DNA of 64,000 nt from Pedomonas mirosovicensis. GTDB lineage: Bacteria > Pseudomonadota > Alphaproteobacteria > Sphingomonadales > Sphingomonadaceae. Positions within the stretch are counted from its first letter, which is position 1; each line of letters opens with the position of its first letter. The notes under the pieces were generated by a model. That model saw only the letters and a list, made by a program, of their open reading frames with translations. It was not told the DNA's origin and made no database searches. Position numbers and translations under genes: made by a program. Where the stretch lies: assembly GCF_022569295.1 (NCBI RefSeq), contig NZ_JAKFIA010000002.1, forward strand, positions 1 through 64,000. The letters run 5' to 3'. Positions 48,695-56,838 of the stretch are shown piece by piece.

Positions 48695-49561
48695 TCAGGC
48701 CTCGTCGTTCAGGTTGCGCCAGGCGACGACCTTCTGCCGCTGCTCGCCGAGGCCGGTGATGCCGAGATGCATTTCATCGCCCGGCTTCAGGAAAATCTTC
48801 TCGGGCTTCTGCCCCTCGCCCACGCCCGGCGGCGTGCCGGTGATGAGGAGGTCGCCGGGGTGGAGCGTGATGAAGCGGCTGACGTAGCTGATGCATTCGG
48901 CAACGGGGAAAATCATCGTCCGCGTATTGCCGGTCTGCATCCGCTTGCCGTTCACGTCGAGGAACATGTCGAGGTTCTGCGGGTCCGGGATTTCATCGGG
49001 CGTTGCCAGCCACGGGCCGACGGGGCCGAAGGTGTCGCAGCCCTTGCCCTTGTCCCACTGGGAGCCCAGCTCCTTCTGAAAGGCGCGCTCCGATACGTCG
49101 TTCGCCAGCACGTAGCCCGCCACGCGCGACAGCGCATCGGCCTCCTCCACATAGCGGCAGGTCTTGCCGATAATGACGCCCAGCTCCACCTCCCAGTCGG
49201 TCTTTTGCGAACCGCGCGGGATCATCACCTCATCATTGGGGCCGTTGAGGCAGGAAATGGCCTTGGTGAAGAAAATCGGCTCCGGCGGCGGCTCGAGGCC
49301 GGACTCCTTCGCATGGTCCGCGTAGTTGAGGCCGATGGCGATGAACTTGCCGATGCCGTTCACCGGCACGCCGTAACGGGGCTGGCCTTCCACCAGCGGC
49401 AACGAGGCCGGATCGATCGCCTTCAGCCGCTCAAGCGCGCCCGGCGTCACCTCGGCGGGAGTGATGTCGGAGACATGGCCGGAGAGATCGCGGAGCTTGC
49501 CGTCCGCATCCAAGAGACCCGGCTTTTCCTGTCCCTTGGGACCATAGCGCAACAGTTTCAT
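48695..49561 (-). CDS. 2,4-diketo-3-deoxy-L-rhamnonate hydrolase, FAH family
   Basis: Cytoplasmic fumarylacetoacetate-hydrolase-fold enzyme of 288 residues. In the rhamnose diketo route (LRA6) it splits the diketo acid to pyruvate and L-lactate. Metal-binding acids are in KTDWEVELGVIIGK and in SGLEPPPEPIFFTKA; the lid and core patterns YVLANDVSERAFQKELG, GKGCDTFGPVGPWL and LLITGTPPGVGEG are as in that subgroup. It stands second in the operon, 15 bases after the rhamnonate dehydratase gene. L-lactate production links it to lldD at 22859. Confidence 0.88.
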   Translation of the reverse strand: MKLLRYGPKGQEKPGLLDADGKLRDLSGHVSDITPAEVTPGALERLKAIDPASLPLVEGQPRYGVPVNGIGKFIAIGLNYADHAKESGLEPPPEPIFFTKAISCLNGPNDEVMIPRGSQKTDWEVELGVIIGKTCRYVEEADALSRVAGYVLANDVSERAFQKELGSQWDKGKGCDTFGPVGPWLATPDEIPDPQNLDMFLDVNGKRMQTGNTRTMIFPVAECISYVSRFITLHPGDLLITGTPPGVGEGQKPEKIFLKPGDEMHLGITGLGEQRQKVVAWRNLNDEA

Positions 49562-49576
49562 GTACGGGTACTTTCC

Positions 49577-50761
49577 TTAATGGGTGTAGGGGCGGTGAAG
49601 GGCGATGTCGCGGTTGAGCTCGACGCCGAAGCCCGGCTTGTCGAGCACGCTCGCGCGCATCCGGCCCTTCTCGGGAATGGGCTCGCCCAGCAGCTGCGGG
49701 TGGAACATGGGCACCACCTCGTCCGCCTTCGGGGCCATCATCAAAAACTCGGCGAACGGGCTGTTGTGGCGGGTGATGACGAAATGATAGCTGTAAACTG
49801 AGGAGCCGTGCGGCACGACCAGCTTGCCGCGCGCATCGGCCAGCGCCGAGATTTTCAGGAGTTCGGTAACGCCGCCGCACCAGCCCACGTCCGGCTGGAT
49901 GATGTCGCAGCAGTCCATCTCCAGCAGCATGCGGAAGCCCCAGCGGGTCGCCTCATGCTCGCCGGTCGTCACCAGCATGCCCGCGGGCGCATTGCGTTTC
50001 AGCTCCGCATAGCCCCAGTAGTCGTCGGGGCTCAGCGCCTCCTCGATCCACTTGAGGCCGAACTCCCGCGCACGGTGCGCGAGGCGGACGGCGTAGTTCA
50101 CATCGAGCGCCATCCAGCAGTCGAACATCAGCCAGAAATCCTCGCCCACCCGGCTCCGCATTTCGGCGAGTTCCGCGATATTTTTATGCAAGCCCTCCTC
50201 GCCTTCGGCCGGGCCGTGGTGGAGCGGCATCTTGCCGCCGATGAAGCCCATTTCTTTCGCCAGGTCCGGCCGCGCGCCGGTGGCGTAGAATTGCAGCTCG
50301 TCCCGCACCGCGCCGCCCAGCATGTGATAGACCGGCTCCTGCCGCAGCTTGCCGAGGAGGTCCCACAGGGCAAGATCGACGCCCGAGATGGCGTTCACCA
50401 CCAGCCCCTTGCGGCCGTAGTATTGGGTGGAGAAATACATCTGGTCCCAGATCTTCTCGTATTCGGCGGGGCTGCGCCCTTCGAGGAAGCGGGAGAGATG
50501 CTTCTCGACGATATAGGCGGCAGGCTCGCCGCCGGTCGTCACCGCGAAGCCCACCGTGCCGTCCGTCGCCTCGATCTCCACCACCAGCGTGCCGAGCACG
50601 TTGATGCCGAAGCTCTGGCGGCTCTGGCGATATTCCGGATACCGGCTCATGGGCGTTGCGATGTGATCGTCGATCCAGTGGCCCTCGCCCTGATCGTGAT
50701 AGTCCGCGCCGCCGCCGCGGACGACATAGGCCCGCACCTGTTTGATCCTGGGCAAGTTCAT
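49577..50761 (-). CDS. rhmD: L-rhamnonate dehydratase, enolase superfamily
   Basis: Cytoplasmic dehydratase of 394 residues that converts L-rhamnonate to 2-keto-3-deoxy-L-rhamnonate. It follows E. coli RhmD nearly throughout: [58 protein letters not shown], metal ligands in [22 protein letters not shown] and [11 protein letters not shown], and the His in [19 protein letters not shown]. It is the first gene of the rhamnose operon. The inverted-repeat site TTCCACATGTTGGGAA at 50795-50810 is 34 bases upstream of its ATG. Confidence 0.95.
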   Translation of the reverse strand: MNLPRIKQVRAYVVRGGGADYHDQGEGHWIDDHIATPMSRYPEYRQSRQSFGINVLGTLVVEIEATDGTVGFAVTTGGEPAAYIVEKHLSRFLEGRSPAEYEKIWDQMYFSTQYYGRKGLVVNAISGVDLALWDLLGKLRQEPVYHMLGGAVRDELQFYATGARPDLAKEMGFIGGKMPLHHGPAEGEEGLHKNIAELAEMRSRVGEDFWLMFDCWMALDVNYAVRLAHRAREFGLKWIEEALSPDDYWGYAELKRNAPAGMLVTTGEHEATRWGFRMLLEMDCCDIIQPDVGWCGGVTELLKISALADARGKLVVPHGSSVYSYHFVITRHNSPFAEFLMMAPKADEVVPMFHPQLLGEPIPEKGRMRASVLDKPGFGVELNRDIALHRPYTH

Positions 50762-50794
50762 GCTGGCGCGCTCTCCCTCAAAGGCCTAAGGCTA

Positions 50795-50943
50795 TTCCAC
50801 ATGTTGGGAAGCTATTGCGAATCAGGCAAGACTGAAGAGGAAGGCAAAGCCCGGAAGGGCCATGCCATTTTCTCGGTTCTTCGCATTTCGGGCCATCGTT
50901 CCCCAGCCGTGGTTTTTCGCTTGGCTTTTCCATATTATGGGAT
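50795..50943. promoter_or_regulatory. Divergent rhamnose control region, two single motif B sites
   Basis: TTCCACATGTTGGGAA at 50795-50810 faces rhmD, and TTCCATATTATGGGAT at 50928-50943 is just before the IclR gene. Each is a near-perfect inverted repeat of the motif B half TTCCC/GGGAA. No second copy 20 bp away is seen at either, unlike the other motif B promoters. Their place beside the IclR gene suggests autoregulation. Confidence 0.65.
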
Positions 50944-50956
50944 AGGATCTTAAGTG

Positions 50957-51805
50957 ATGAGACAACGCACGTCAATCGATAGCAGCAAGACCGGCGAGAA
51001 AAAGTCCGCCGATACGTCGCGCGCACCGTCCGGCAGCCAGACCCTGCTGCGGGGCCTGGATGTGCTGGAAGGCGTTGCGGAAGGCCCCATCTCGCTCGGG
51101 GAGCTTGCCGCGCACCTGGGGCTCACCCGCAGCACCACCCACCGGCTCGCCAATGCTCTGACCGAGCGGCGCTATCTCACCTTCGTGCCCGGGCGCGGCT
51201 ACCAGCTCGGCCCCAAGCTGCTGGAGCTGGGCTTTCAGGCGCAGCAGCAGGCAGACCTGGTGCAGATCGCCCACCCGTGGCTCGAGGTGCTGGCCCAGCA
51301 GTCGGAAGACACGGTGCACCTGGGCGTGCGCGACGGCGACAGCGCCCTCTACCTCGACAAGATTCCGGGCCGTCGCCGCATCGTCATCAGCAGCCGCGTG
51401 GGCGACCGGCACCCCCTCACCTCCACCGGCCTCGGCAAGGCGCTGCTGCTCGATGAAGAGCCGTCGCGCTGGCAGGAGCTGTTCGAGCTGGAAAAGCGCA
51501 AGGTGAAGCCCTCGGTCGATTACAAAACCTGGCTGAAGCGCATGACCGGCTATGTGGACGCCGGGCGCACCTTCGACCTGGAGGAAAACGAGGACCAGAT
51601 CCGCTGTGTCGCCGCGCCCATCCGTGATGCCAGCGGCCGCATCTTAGGTGCGATCAGCGTCTCCAGCGCCGCGCAGTATATGGATGACGACCGCATGGCG
51701 GCGCTGTCGCAAGAGGTGGTCGGCACCGCCAATTCCATCAGCCGCGAACTCGGGTGGAACCCGGAGAAGCAGGCGCAGGCCGCGCGCGGGCGGCCCAAAC
51801 GATAG
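50957..51805 (+). CDS. IclR-family transcriptional regulator
   Basis: Regulator of about 282 residues. The winged helix-turn-helix (residues about 25-85) shows TLLRGLDVLEGVAEGPISLG, LAAHLGLTRSTTHRLANALTERRYL and a wing RGYQLGPKLLELG. The IclR effector domain follows (DTVHLGVRDGDSALYLDKI, HPLTSTGLGKALLL, DLEENEDQIRCVAAPIRDA, LGAISVSS). ATG 50957 or GTG 50954 can be the start. It resembles KdgR-like regulators of pectin catabolism. It diverges from the rhamnose operon and is followed after 25 bases by the rhamnose dehydrogenase gene. It is the best candidate to bind motif B, including the site at 50928 before itself. Confidence 0.85.
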   Translation: MRQRTSIDSSKTGEKKSADTSRAPSGSQTLLRGLDVLEGVAEGPISLGELAAHLGLTRSTTHRLANALTERRYLTFVPGRGYQLGPKLLELGFQAQQQADLVQIAHPWLEVLAQQSEDTVHLGVRDGDSALYLDKIPGRRRIVISSRVGDRHPLTSTGLGKALLLDEEPSRWQELFELEKRKVKPSVDYKTWLKRMTGYVDAGRTFDLEENEDQIRCVAAPIRDASGRILGAISVSSAAQYMDDDRMAALSQEVVGTANSISRELGWNPEKQAQAARGRPKR

Positions 51806-51830
51806 GCCCGCAACACAAGGGGAGGGACAA

Positions 51831-52598
51831 TTGACCAAGCTGCTCGAAGGCAAGACCGTTCTCATCACCGGCGCATCCGGCGGCATCGGCCGGGCCGCCG
51901 CCATCGGCGCGGCGCAGCACGGCGCGGATGTGGCGATCAACTACGCGGGCAATGATGCTGGCGCGGAATCGGCGGTCGCCGAGATCGAGGCGCTCGGGCA
52001 GCGCGCCATCGCGGTGAAGGGCGATGTCGCCGAGCCGGAGACGGCGCAGGACTTCATCGCCCGCGCGGTCGAGGCCTTCGGCAAGGTGGACGTGTTCGTC
52101 AACAACGCCGGCATCTGCCCCTTCCACGCCTTCCTCGACATGCCGGTCGACACCTTCGAGCGCACCATGCGGGTGAACCTGCACGGGGCCTATTACATGG
52201 TGCAGGCCGCCGCCAACCAGATGGTCAAACAAGGCCACGGCGGCGCCATCATCGCCGTCAGCTCCATCTCGGCACTCGTCGGCGGCGAGTACCAGACCCA
52301 CTATACCCCCACCAAGGCGGGCGTGCACTCGCTCATGCAGTCCGCCGCCATCGCGCTCGGCAAGCACGGCATCCGCTGCAACTCCGTGCTGCCCGGCACC
52401 ATCCTCACCGACATCAACAAGGAAGACCTCGCCGACGAGGCCAAGCGCAAATACATGGAAGGCCGCGTGCCGCTCGGCCGCCTCGGCCAGCCGGAAGACC
52501 TCGCCGGACCCATCGTCTTCCTCGCCTCCGACCTCGCCCAATACGTCACCGGCGCAGCCCTGCTGGTGGACGGCGGCGCGTTCGTGAACTTGCAGTGA
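51831..52598 (+). CDS. L-rhamnose 1-dehydrogenase, SDR family
   Basis: Cytoplasmic SDR of 255 residues that oxidises L-rhamnose to its lactone, the first step of the route. TGASGGIGRAAA binds the cofactor; NNAGICPFHAFLDMP is almost the same as in the Sphingomonas SKA58 enzyme LRA1, and the catalytic Ser and Tyr-Lys are in AVSSISALVGG and HYTPTKAGVH. The start is TTG 51831, with GGGGAGGG five bases upstream; no better ATG is near. It is in one transcript with the IclR gene rather than with the divergent rhamnose operon. Confidence 0.92.
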   Translation: MTKLLEGKTVLITGASGGIGRAAAIGAAQHGADVAINYAGNDAGAESAVAEIEALGQRAIAVKGDVAEPETAQDFIARAVEAFGKVDVFVNNAGICPFHAFLDMPVDTFERTMRVNLHGAYYMVQAAANQMVKQGHGGAIIAVSSISALVGGEYQTHYTPTKAGVHSLMQSAAIALGKHGIRCNSVLPGTILTDINKEDLADEAKRKYMEGRVPLGRLGQPEDLAGPIVFLASDLAQYVTGAALLVDGGAFVNLQ

Positions 52599-52623
52599 TG
52601 TGAAGGTGTTTTAATGAATAAAC

Positions 52624-52786
52624 TTTAAGGGGGTCTCGGACCCCCTTAAAATCCTCCCTTCGTTTTTTTCGGGCCGTGTCCTGCATAGGCCAGGGCGCTC
52701 ACTGGACTTCAGCTTGCGCGCTGCCGTGACCGGGTGCGTCCCGATAAACGAAGGGGAGGTGCAGGAGGGTCTGCGACCCTCCTGCA
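52624..52786. repeat. Dispersed intergenic element, copy D
   Basis: The outer hairpins have perfect 12-bp stems: 52624-52635/52639-52650 (loop TCG) and 52760-52771/52775-52786 (loop TGC). Inner ends are CCCTTCGTTT followed by CGGGCCG on the left and GGGTGCGTCCCGATAAACG on the right. The interior differs from copies A and E. Unlike most copies, it lies between two co-directional genes. Confidence 0.78.
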
Positions 52787-53067
52787 TAAATGGATAATCA
52801 CCAAACACAAAAATAACCAAATACGCAAATCAACGTTAATGGGGTTTAAACGCTCACTGAGAGGTTTTTACCTATCTCCGCTAGGGTGGTAGCGGGCGGG
52901 CCCGGAATCGCGCTGTAAGGGGCCTTTGCGGGGCTTTACGGGGCATGTCCGGGTGGGGTCTCGCTCCGTTTCGACTTCCGGCGGCGCAGGCTTTTGGAGC
53001 CGAAGGCTCAACCCACGGCCGAATGACGCGTTGAACGATGTGTGGGCCGGCCAGGGAGTTGAGGACG
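52787..53067. other. Gap before the stress-like gene set
   Basis: The first 60 bases are A-rich and the rest is GC-rich with several GGGG runs. I looked for a GGAAC-type general stress promoter and did not find a convincing one. No gene or repeat can be supported here; a promoter for the gene at 53068 is expected. Confidence 0.4.
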
Positions 53068-53481
53068 ATGGCCAAGCAATCGAAGGATCAGAAGGAGACC
53101 GTGGAGCGCGTCATGCACGAGTTCAAGCATGGCGAGCTGGAGACCAGCCACGGCAGGAAGGTGAAGAACCCGCGTCAGGCCATTGCCATTGGCCTGAGCG
53201 AGGCCGGCGCCTCCAACCAGCAGAGCCCCGAGGAGAACCGGGAGCGCTTGCGCGAGACCAAGGCGCGGGAGCGCAAGGGGGAGACCTCCCAACAGCAGCA
53301 GGAAGGCGGCAGGCAAAGCCGGGCCAGCGACCGGGATCAGGACCAGGACAAGGGCGCCTCCCGCCAGCGCCGCGCCAGCAGCGGGCAGACCAAGGCCGAG
53401 CTTTACGAGAAGGCCCGGCAGCAGGATGTCCCCGGCCGCTCCCGCATGAGCAAGGCGGAGCTGGAAAAGGCAGTCCGGTGA
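53068..53481 (+). CDS. DUF6496-like small basic protein
   Basis: Very hydrophilic protein of 137 residues. The N-terminal block VERVMHEFKHGELETSHGRK followed by VKNPRQAIAIGLSEAG matches the DUF6496 pattern found beside stress genes in proteobacteria. The middle is rich in Gln, Arg, Glu and Ser and is probably disordered. The C-terminus (TKAELYEKARQQDVPGRSRM, SKAELEKAV) looks like a SAP/Rho-N-type helix-extended-helix nucleic-acid motif. This suggests DNA or RNA binding (inference). The stop overlaps the ATG of the next small gene. Confidence 0.65.
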   Translation: MAKQSKDQKETVERVMHEFKHGELETSHGRKVKNPRQAIAIGLSEAGASNQQSPEENRERLRETKARERKGETSQQQQEGGRQSRASDRDQDQDKGASRQRRASSGQTKAELYEKARQQDVPGRSRMSKAELEKAVR

Positions 53482-53675
53482 TGAAAAATCCCGAGCCAAC
53501 GCCCCCTCGCCCGCAGCAGGGCGCGCCGCAGAGCAACGCCCAGCCCGAATACAGCGCTGAGGACGTGCGCGGCGGCGAGATCATCCTCAGGACGCGCACC
53601 CGCCGCATCATCTTCATCGCCGGGCTCGCTGGCATCGTCGTCCTCGCGTTCCTGATCCGCATTTTCGCGTCCTGA
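53481..53675 (+). CDS. Small membrane protein, unknown
   Basis: Protein of 64 residues with a proline/glutamine-rich N-terminus and one C-terminal membrane segment (RRIIFIAGLAGIVVLAFLIR). The ATG overlaps the TGA of the preceding gene (TGATG), which supports that it is translated. I do not recognise the family. It was probably kept as part of the stress-like set. Confidence 0.6.
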   Translation: MKNPEPTPPRPQQGAPQSNAQPEYSAEDVRGGEIILRTRTRRIIFIAGLAGIVVLAFLIRIFAS

Positions 53676-53685
53676 CAGCGGGACC

Positions 53686-54999
53686 ATGCGGCTGCTGTGC
53701 GACGAGATGCTGGCGGGGCTGGCCCGCTGGCTGCGCGCCGCCGGGCACGACGCCGTGATGGCCGAACCCGGCGTTGCGGACCGCGATCTCGTCCGGCAAG
53801 CCCGTGAAGAAGGCCGGTGGCTGCTGACCCGCGACCGCTCTCTGGCGGCGCTCGGCGGCGAGGTGGCCCTCCTGCTGCCCGAGCCGCTGGACGCGCAGGC
53901 GGCTTTCCTCAGCCAGCGGCTGGGGCTCGACTGGCAGGAAGCCCCGTTCGAGCGCTGCCTCGTCGATAACACCTGCCTCGTTCCCGCAAAGCCGGAGGAC
54001 CTTGCCGCCCTGCCGGCCGGGACGGAGGCCCTGCCGGGCCCGTTCCGCGCCTGCCCCGCCTGCCGCCGGATCTATTGGCCGGGCAGCCACGTGCGCCGCA
54101 TGGCGGCGCGCCTGCAACGCTGGGCGGCGCTTGCGCCCTCGCCCCAGGGAACCGGGCCCAGTGTCGCGGGTTCGCAAGAGGAACCCTGGGAGATCGCCAT
54201 GGCCGCAGACGAGATCAGGCCGCTTGCGCTTGTAACCGGCGGGTCGAGCGGCATCGGCTACGCGCTGGCGCAGGAATTCGCCAGCCACGGCTACGACGTG
54301 CTGATCGCCGCCGAGAACCTGCAGCATCTGGAGGAGGCCCGCGCCAGGCTGATGGCGGACGGCGCGCGGGTGAAAACCCACGCCAGCGACCTGGCGCGCG
54401 AAGAGGGGGTCGAGAGCCTTTATCAAGCGCTCCAGGGCCGCCCGGTCGATGTGCTGTGCGTCAATGCGGGCGTCGGCCTCAACGGCCCGTTCGTGGAGAC
54501 GGACCTCCGGCGCGAACTCAGGATGATCGACCTCAACGTGCGCGGCGCGGTGCAACTGACCAAGCTGGTATTGCGGGACATGGCCGCCCGCGAGCATGGC
54601 AAAATTCTTTTCACCTCCTCCATTGCCGCCAGCCACCCTGCCCCGTTCGAGGCGGTTTACGGCGCGACCAAGGTTTTCCTGCGCTCCTTCGGCGAGGCGC
54701 TGCGGAACGAGCTGAAGGACACCGGCATCACAGTGACGGTGCTGATGCCCGGCGTCACCGACACCGCCTTTTTCGAGCGCGCCGAGATGATGGATACCAA
54801 GGCCGGGACCATGGAGAACAAGGACGACCCCGCCGAGGTGGCCAAGGCAGCCTTCGAGGCGCTGATGGAGGGCAAGCACAAGGTTGTGCCCACCCTCAAG
54901 AACAAGGTGATGAGCGCGGTCAGCGACATCATCCCGGCCCCCGCCGGGGCGCAGGCCCATCGCGGGCTGGCCGAACCGGGCACGGACAAGAAGGAGTAA
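53686..54999 (+). CDS. Mut7-C RNase-like domain fused in frame to a short-chain dehydrogenase
   Basis: One open frame of 437 codons holding two domains. Residues 1-150 are a Mut7-C/PIN-like domain: MRLLCDEMLAGLARWLRAAG, LLTRDRSLA, and a zinc-ribbon-like FRACPACRRIYWPGSHVRRM. Residues from about 172 on are an SDR: LALVTGGSSGIGYALAQEFA, LCVNAGVGLNGPF, FTSSIAASHPA and YGATKVFLRS (catalytic Tyr-Lys). The two are usually separate genes. An internal ATG at 54199 with GGGAG eight bases before it could start the SDR alone. No frame has a stop between the domains, so a missed stop by a single-base error is not an explanation. It could yield a fusion, a separate SDR, or both. Confidence 0.75.
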   Translation: MRLLCDEMLAGLARWLRAAGHDAVMAEPGVADRDLVRQAREEGRWLLTRDRSLAALGGEVALLLPEPLDAQAAFLSQRLGLDWQEAPFERCLVDNTCLVPAKPEDLAALPAGTEALPGPFRACPACRRIYWPGSHVRRMAARLQRWAALAPSPQGTGPSVAGSQEEPWEIAMAADEIRPLALVTGGSSGIGYALAQEFASHGYDVLIAAENLQHLEEARARLMADGARVKTHASDLAREEGVESLYQALQGRPVDVLCVNAGVGLNGPFVETDLRRELRMIDLNVRGAVQLTKLVLRDMAAREHGKILFTSSIAASHPAPFEAVYGATKVFLRSFGEALRNELKDTGITVTVLMPGVTDTAFFERAEMMDTKAGTMENKDDPAEVAKAAFEALMEGKHKVVPTLKNKVMSAVSDIIPAPAGAQAHRGLAEPGTDKKE

Positions 55000-55002
55000 G
55001 GC

Positions 55003-55866
55003 ATGGACAAGCGCGACGAGGTCAAGCCGCCGATCCCTGAGCAGCAGCAGGAGACGCCCGGCACCACCGGGGAGATGACGCCAAGGCCGGACCACGGCGA
55101 GGACAGCTACAAGGGCTCCGGCCGCCTTCAGGACAAGAAGGCCGTTATCACCGGCGCGGACAGCGGCATCGGCCGGGCCATCGCCATCGCCTTCGCCCGC
55201 GAAGGCGCGGACGTGCTGATTTCCTACCTGAGCGAGCATGACGACGCCAAGGAGACCGCCCGCTGGGTGGAGGAAGCCGGGCGCAAGGCGGTGCTGGTGC
55301 CCGGCGACATTCAGGACGCGAACCATTGCCGCTCGATCATCGACAGGGCGGTCAAGGAATTCGGGCGGATCGACGTTCTGGTCAACAACGCCGCCCACCA
55401 GATGACCTACGAGGAGCTGGGCGACATTCCCGACGAGGAGTGGGATGCCACCTTCCGCACCAACATCCATTCGATGTTCTACCTCACCAAGGCGGCGGTG
55501 CCGCACATGAAGGCGGGCGGGGCGATCATCAACACCACCTCCATCAACGCGGACAAGCCCAACCCGACGCTGCTCGCCTATGCCGCCACCAAGGGGGCGA
55601 TCCAGAACTTCACGGCCGGGCTCGCCCAGCTGTTGGCGGAGAAGGACATCCGCGCCAACTGCGTCGCGCCGGGGCCGGTGTGGACGCCGCTGCTGCCCTC
55701 CACCATGCCGCCCGAGACGGTGAAGGACCTGGGCAAGGCCTATCCCATCGGCCGCCCGGCCCAGCCGCGGGAGCTGGCCCCGGTTTACGTGATGCTGGCG
55801 AGCGACGAGGCCAGCTACGTCTCCGGCGCGACCGTGGCGGTGACCGGCGGCAAGCCGTTCATGTAA
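55003..55866 (+). CDS. SDR oxidoreductase, YhdF/YhxD-like general stress type
   Basis: SDR of 287 residues with the long N-terminal extension of this subgroup (IPEQQQETPGTTGEMTPRPD, YKGSGRLQDKKAVITGADSG). The catalytic elements are INTTSINADKPNPTLLAYAATK (Ser, Tyr, Lys), NNAAHQMTYEEL replacing NAG, and APGPVWTPLLPSTMP. Homologues are often induced by general stress and annotated as glucose dehydrogenase-like; the substrate is unknown. The ATG is three bases after the preceding stop, so it is in one operon with the Mut7-C/SDR fusion. Confidence 0.85.
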   Translation: MDKRDEVKPPIPEQQQETPGTTGEMTPRPDHGEDSYKGSGRLQDKKAVITGADSGIGRAIAIAFAREGADVLISYLSEHDDAKETARWVEEAGRKAVLVPGDIQDANHCRSIIDRAVKEFGRIDVLVNNAAHQMTYEELGDIPDEEWDATFRTNIHSMFYLTKAAVPHMKAGGAIINTTSINADKPNPTLLAYAATKGAIQNFTAGLAQLLAEKDIRANCVAPGPVWTPLLPSTMPPETVKDLGKAYPIGRPAQPRELAPVYVMLASDEASYVSGATVAVTGGKPFM

Positions 55867-55891
55867 CCCGGCGCTCAAGGCCGCTCCTGGA

Positions 55892-55920
55892 AAAGACCCC
55901 CTCAGCGGGGGTCTTTTTTT
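55892..55920 (+). terminator. Terminator after the stress-type SDR
   Basis: A 10-bp stem (55892-55901 with 55907-55916, loop TCAGC) is followed by a T run to 55920. Confidence 0.92.
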
Positions 55921-55985
55921 GCGACCCGCGTTCAACCCCTGGCCTGCCTCTTCGTACCTTCATCATCAATATGGGAGAGCAGATC

Positions 55986-56729
55986 ATGCCGGTGTGGCTT
56001 GAAGCCGGGTTGTGGTCGCTGCTGGGGGCCTCGTCGCTGCTGATCGGCGCGGCCCTTGGCTATGCTGTCCAGTTTCCTGCGCGCCTCACCGCGGGCATCA
56101 TGGCCTTCGGCTGCGGCGTCCTGATCTCGGCCGTCGCCTACGATCTCATCATGGTCGGTTTTCAGGAAGGCGGCCTCTGGCCGATCATCGCCGGGGCGCT
56201 GGCGGGCTCTGCCGCCTACACCTTTGCTGACTGGCTCATCATGAAGCGGGGCGGCCGCTATCGCAGGCGCTCCGGCGAAAGCCAGCAGAGCCAGGGGGAC
56301 GTCGGCAGGATCATCGCCATCGGGGCCCTGCTCGATGGCGTGCCTGAATGCATCGTGCTGGGCATCGGCCTGCTGCGCGGCAGCGGCATCAGCCTTGCCA
56401 TGCTGGCGGCGATTTTCCTCTCCAACCTGCCGGAGGCGCTCACCAGCGCCATCAGCCTGAAACGCGCCGGAAGCGGCAAGGTCTACATCATCGGCCTGTG
56501 GGTTGGAGTTGCCGTGCTGTCCAGCCTCGCGGCGCTGATCGGCACAGCCCTTCTCGGCCGGGCCGCACCGTGGCTGGTGGCAACGGTCAACGCCGTGGCC
56601 GCCGGGGCGCTCCTCACCATGATCTCCGATACCATGCTTCCCGAAGCCGTGGAGCAGGGACACAGAGGCACCGGCGCCCTCGTCGTCCTTGGCCTGCTCG
56701 TCGCCTTCGCCCTCTCCCACGCCGGATAG
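55986..56729 (+). CDS. ZIP-family metal transporter-like membrane protein
   Basis: Inner-membrane protein of 247 residues with about seven to eight hydrophobic segments. The transporter core is visible in GALLDGVPECIVLGIGLL and FLSNLPEALTSAI, the two helices that in ZIP proteins line the metal path (usually with His; here Glu/Asn/Asp remain). ATG 55986 is preferred over 55971 because GGGAGAG lies between them. It transports divalent metal if the family rule holds. It has its own unit after a strong terminator. No link with sugar use is visible. Confidence 0.75.
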   Translation: MPVWLEAGLWSLLGASSLLIGAALGYAVQFPARLTAGIMAFGCGVLISAVAYDLIMVGFQEGGLWPIIAGALAGSAAYTFADWLIMKRGGRYRRRSGESQQSQGDVGRIIAIGALLDGVPECIVLGIGLLRGSGISLAMLAAIFLSNLPEALTSAISLKRAGSGKVYIIGLWVGVAVLSSLAALIGTALLGRAAPWLVATVNAVAAGALLTMISDTMLPEAVEQGHRGTGALVVLGLLVAFALSHAG

Positions 56730-56796
56730 GAAAGTTTGGGGAATCGGCGATCCCGGCCTCTAGAGGGATGCTTGACAGATAGGCTGCGCCACGACA

Positions 56797-56810
56797 TGGT
56801 AGCGCTATCA
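56797..56810. promoter_or_regulatory. LacI-type operator before xylX
   Basis: TGGTAGCGCTATCA is a near-perfect palindrome with the central AGCGCT of LacI-family sites. A TTGACA box lies at 56772-56777, so the site would cover the -10/start area of the xylX promoter. The Caulobacter xylose operator has the same design. The LacI gene at 61524 is the likely binder. Confidence 0.75.
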
Positions 56811-56838
56811 ATAAAACAGAAGGTTGGGGAGAGTACCC

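Noticed and set aside
52599-53067. General stress promoter (GGAAC-type) before the DUF6496-like gene
   Set aside because: No convincing GGAAC with a CGTT partner at the right distance was found.
53614-55935. Long minus-strand frame of 773 codons
   Set aside because: It is antisense to the SDR genes, which show catalytic motifs and ribosome sites; the minus frame shows none.
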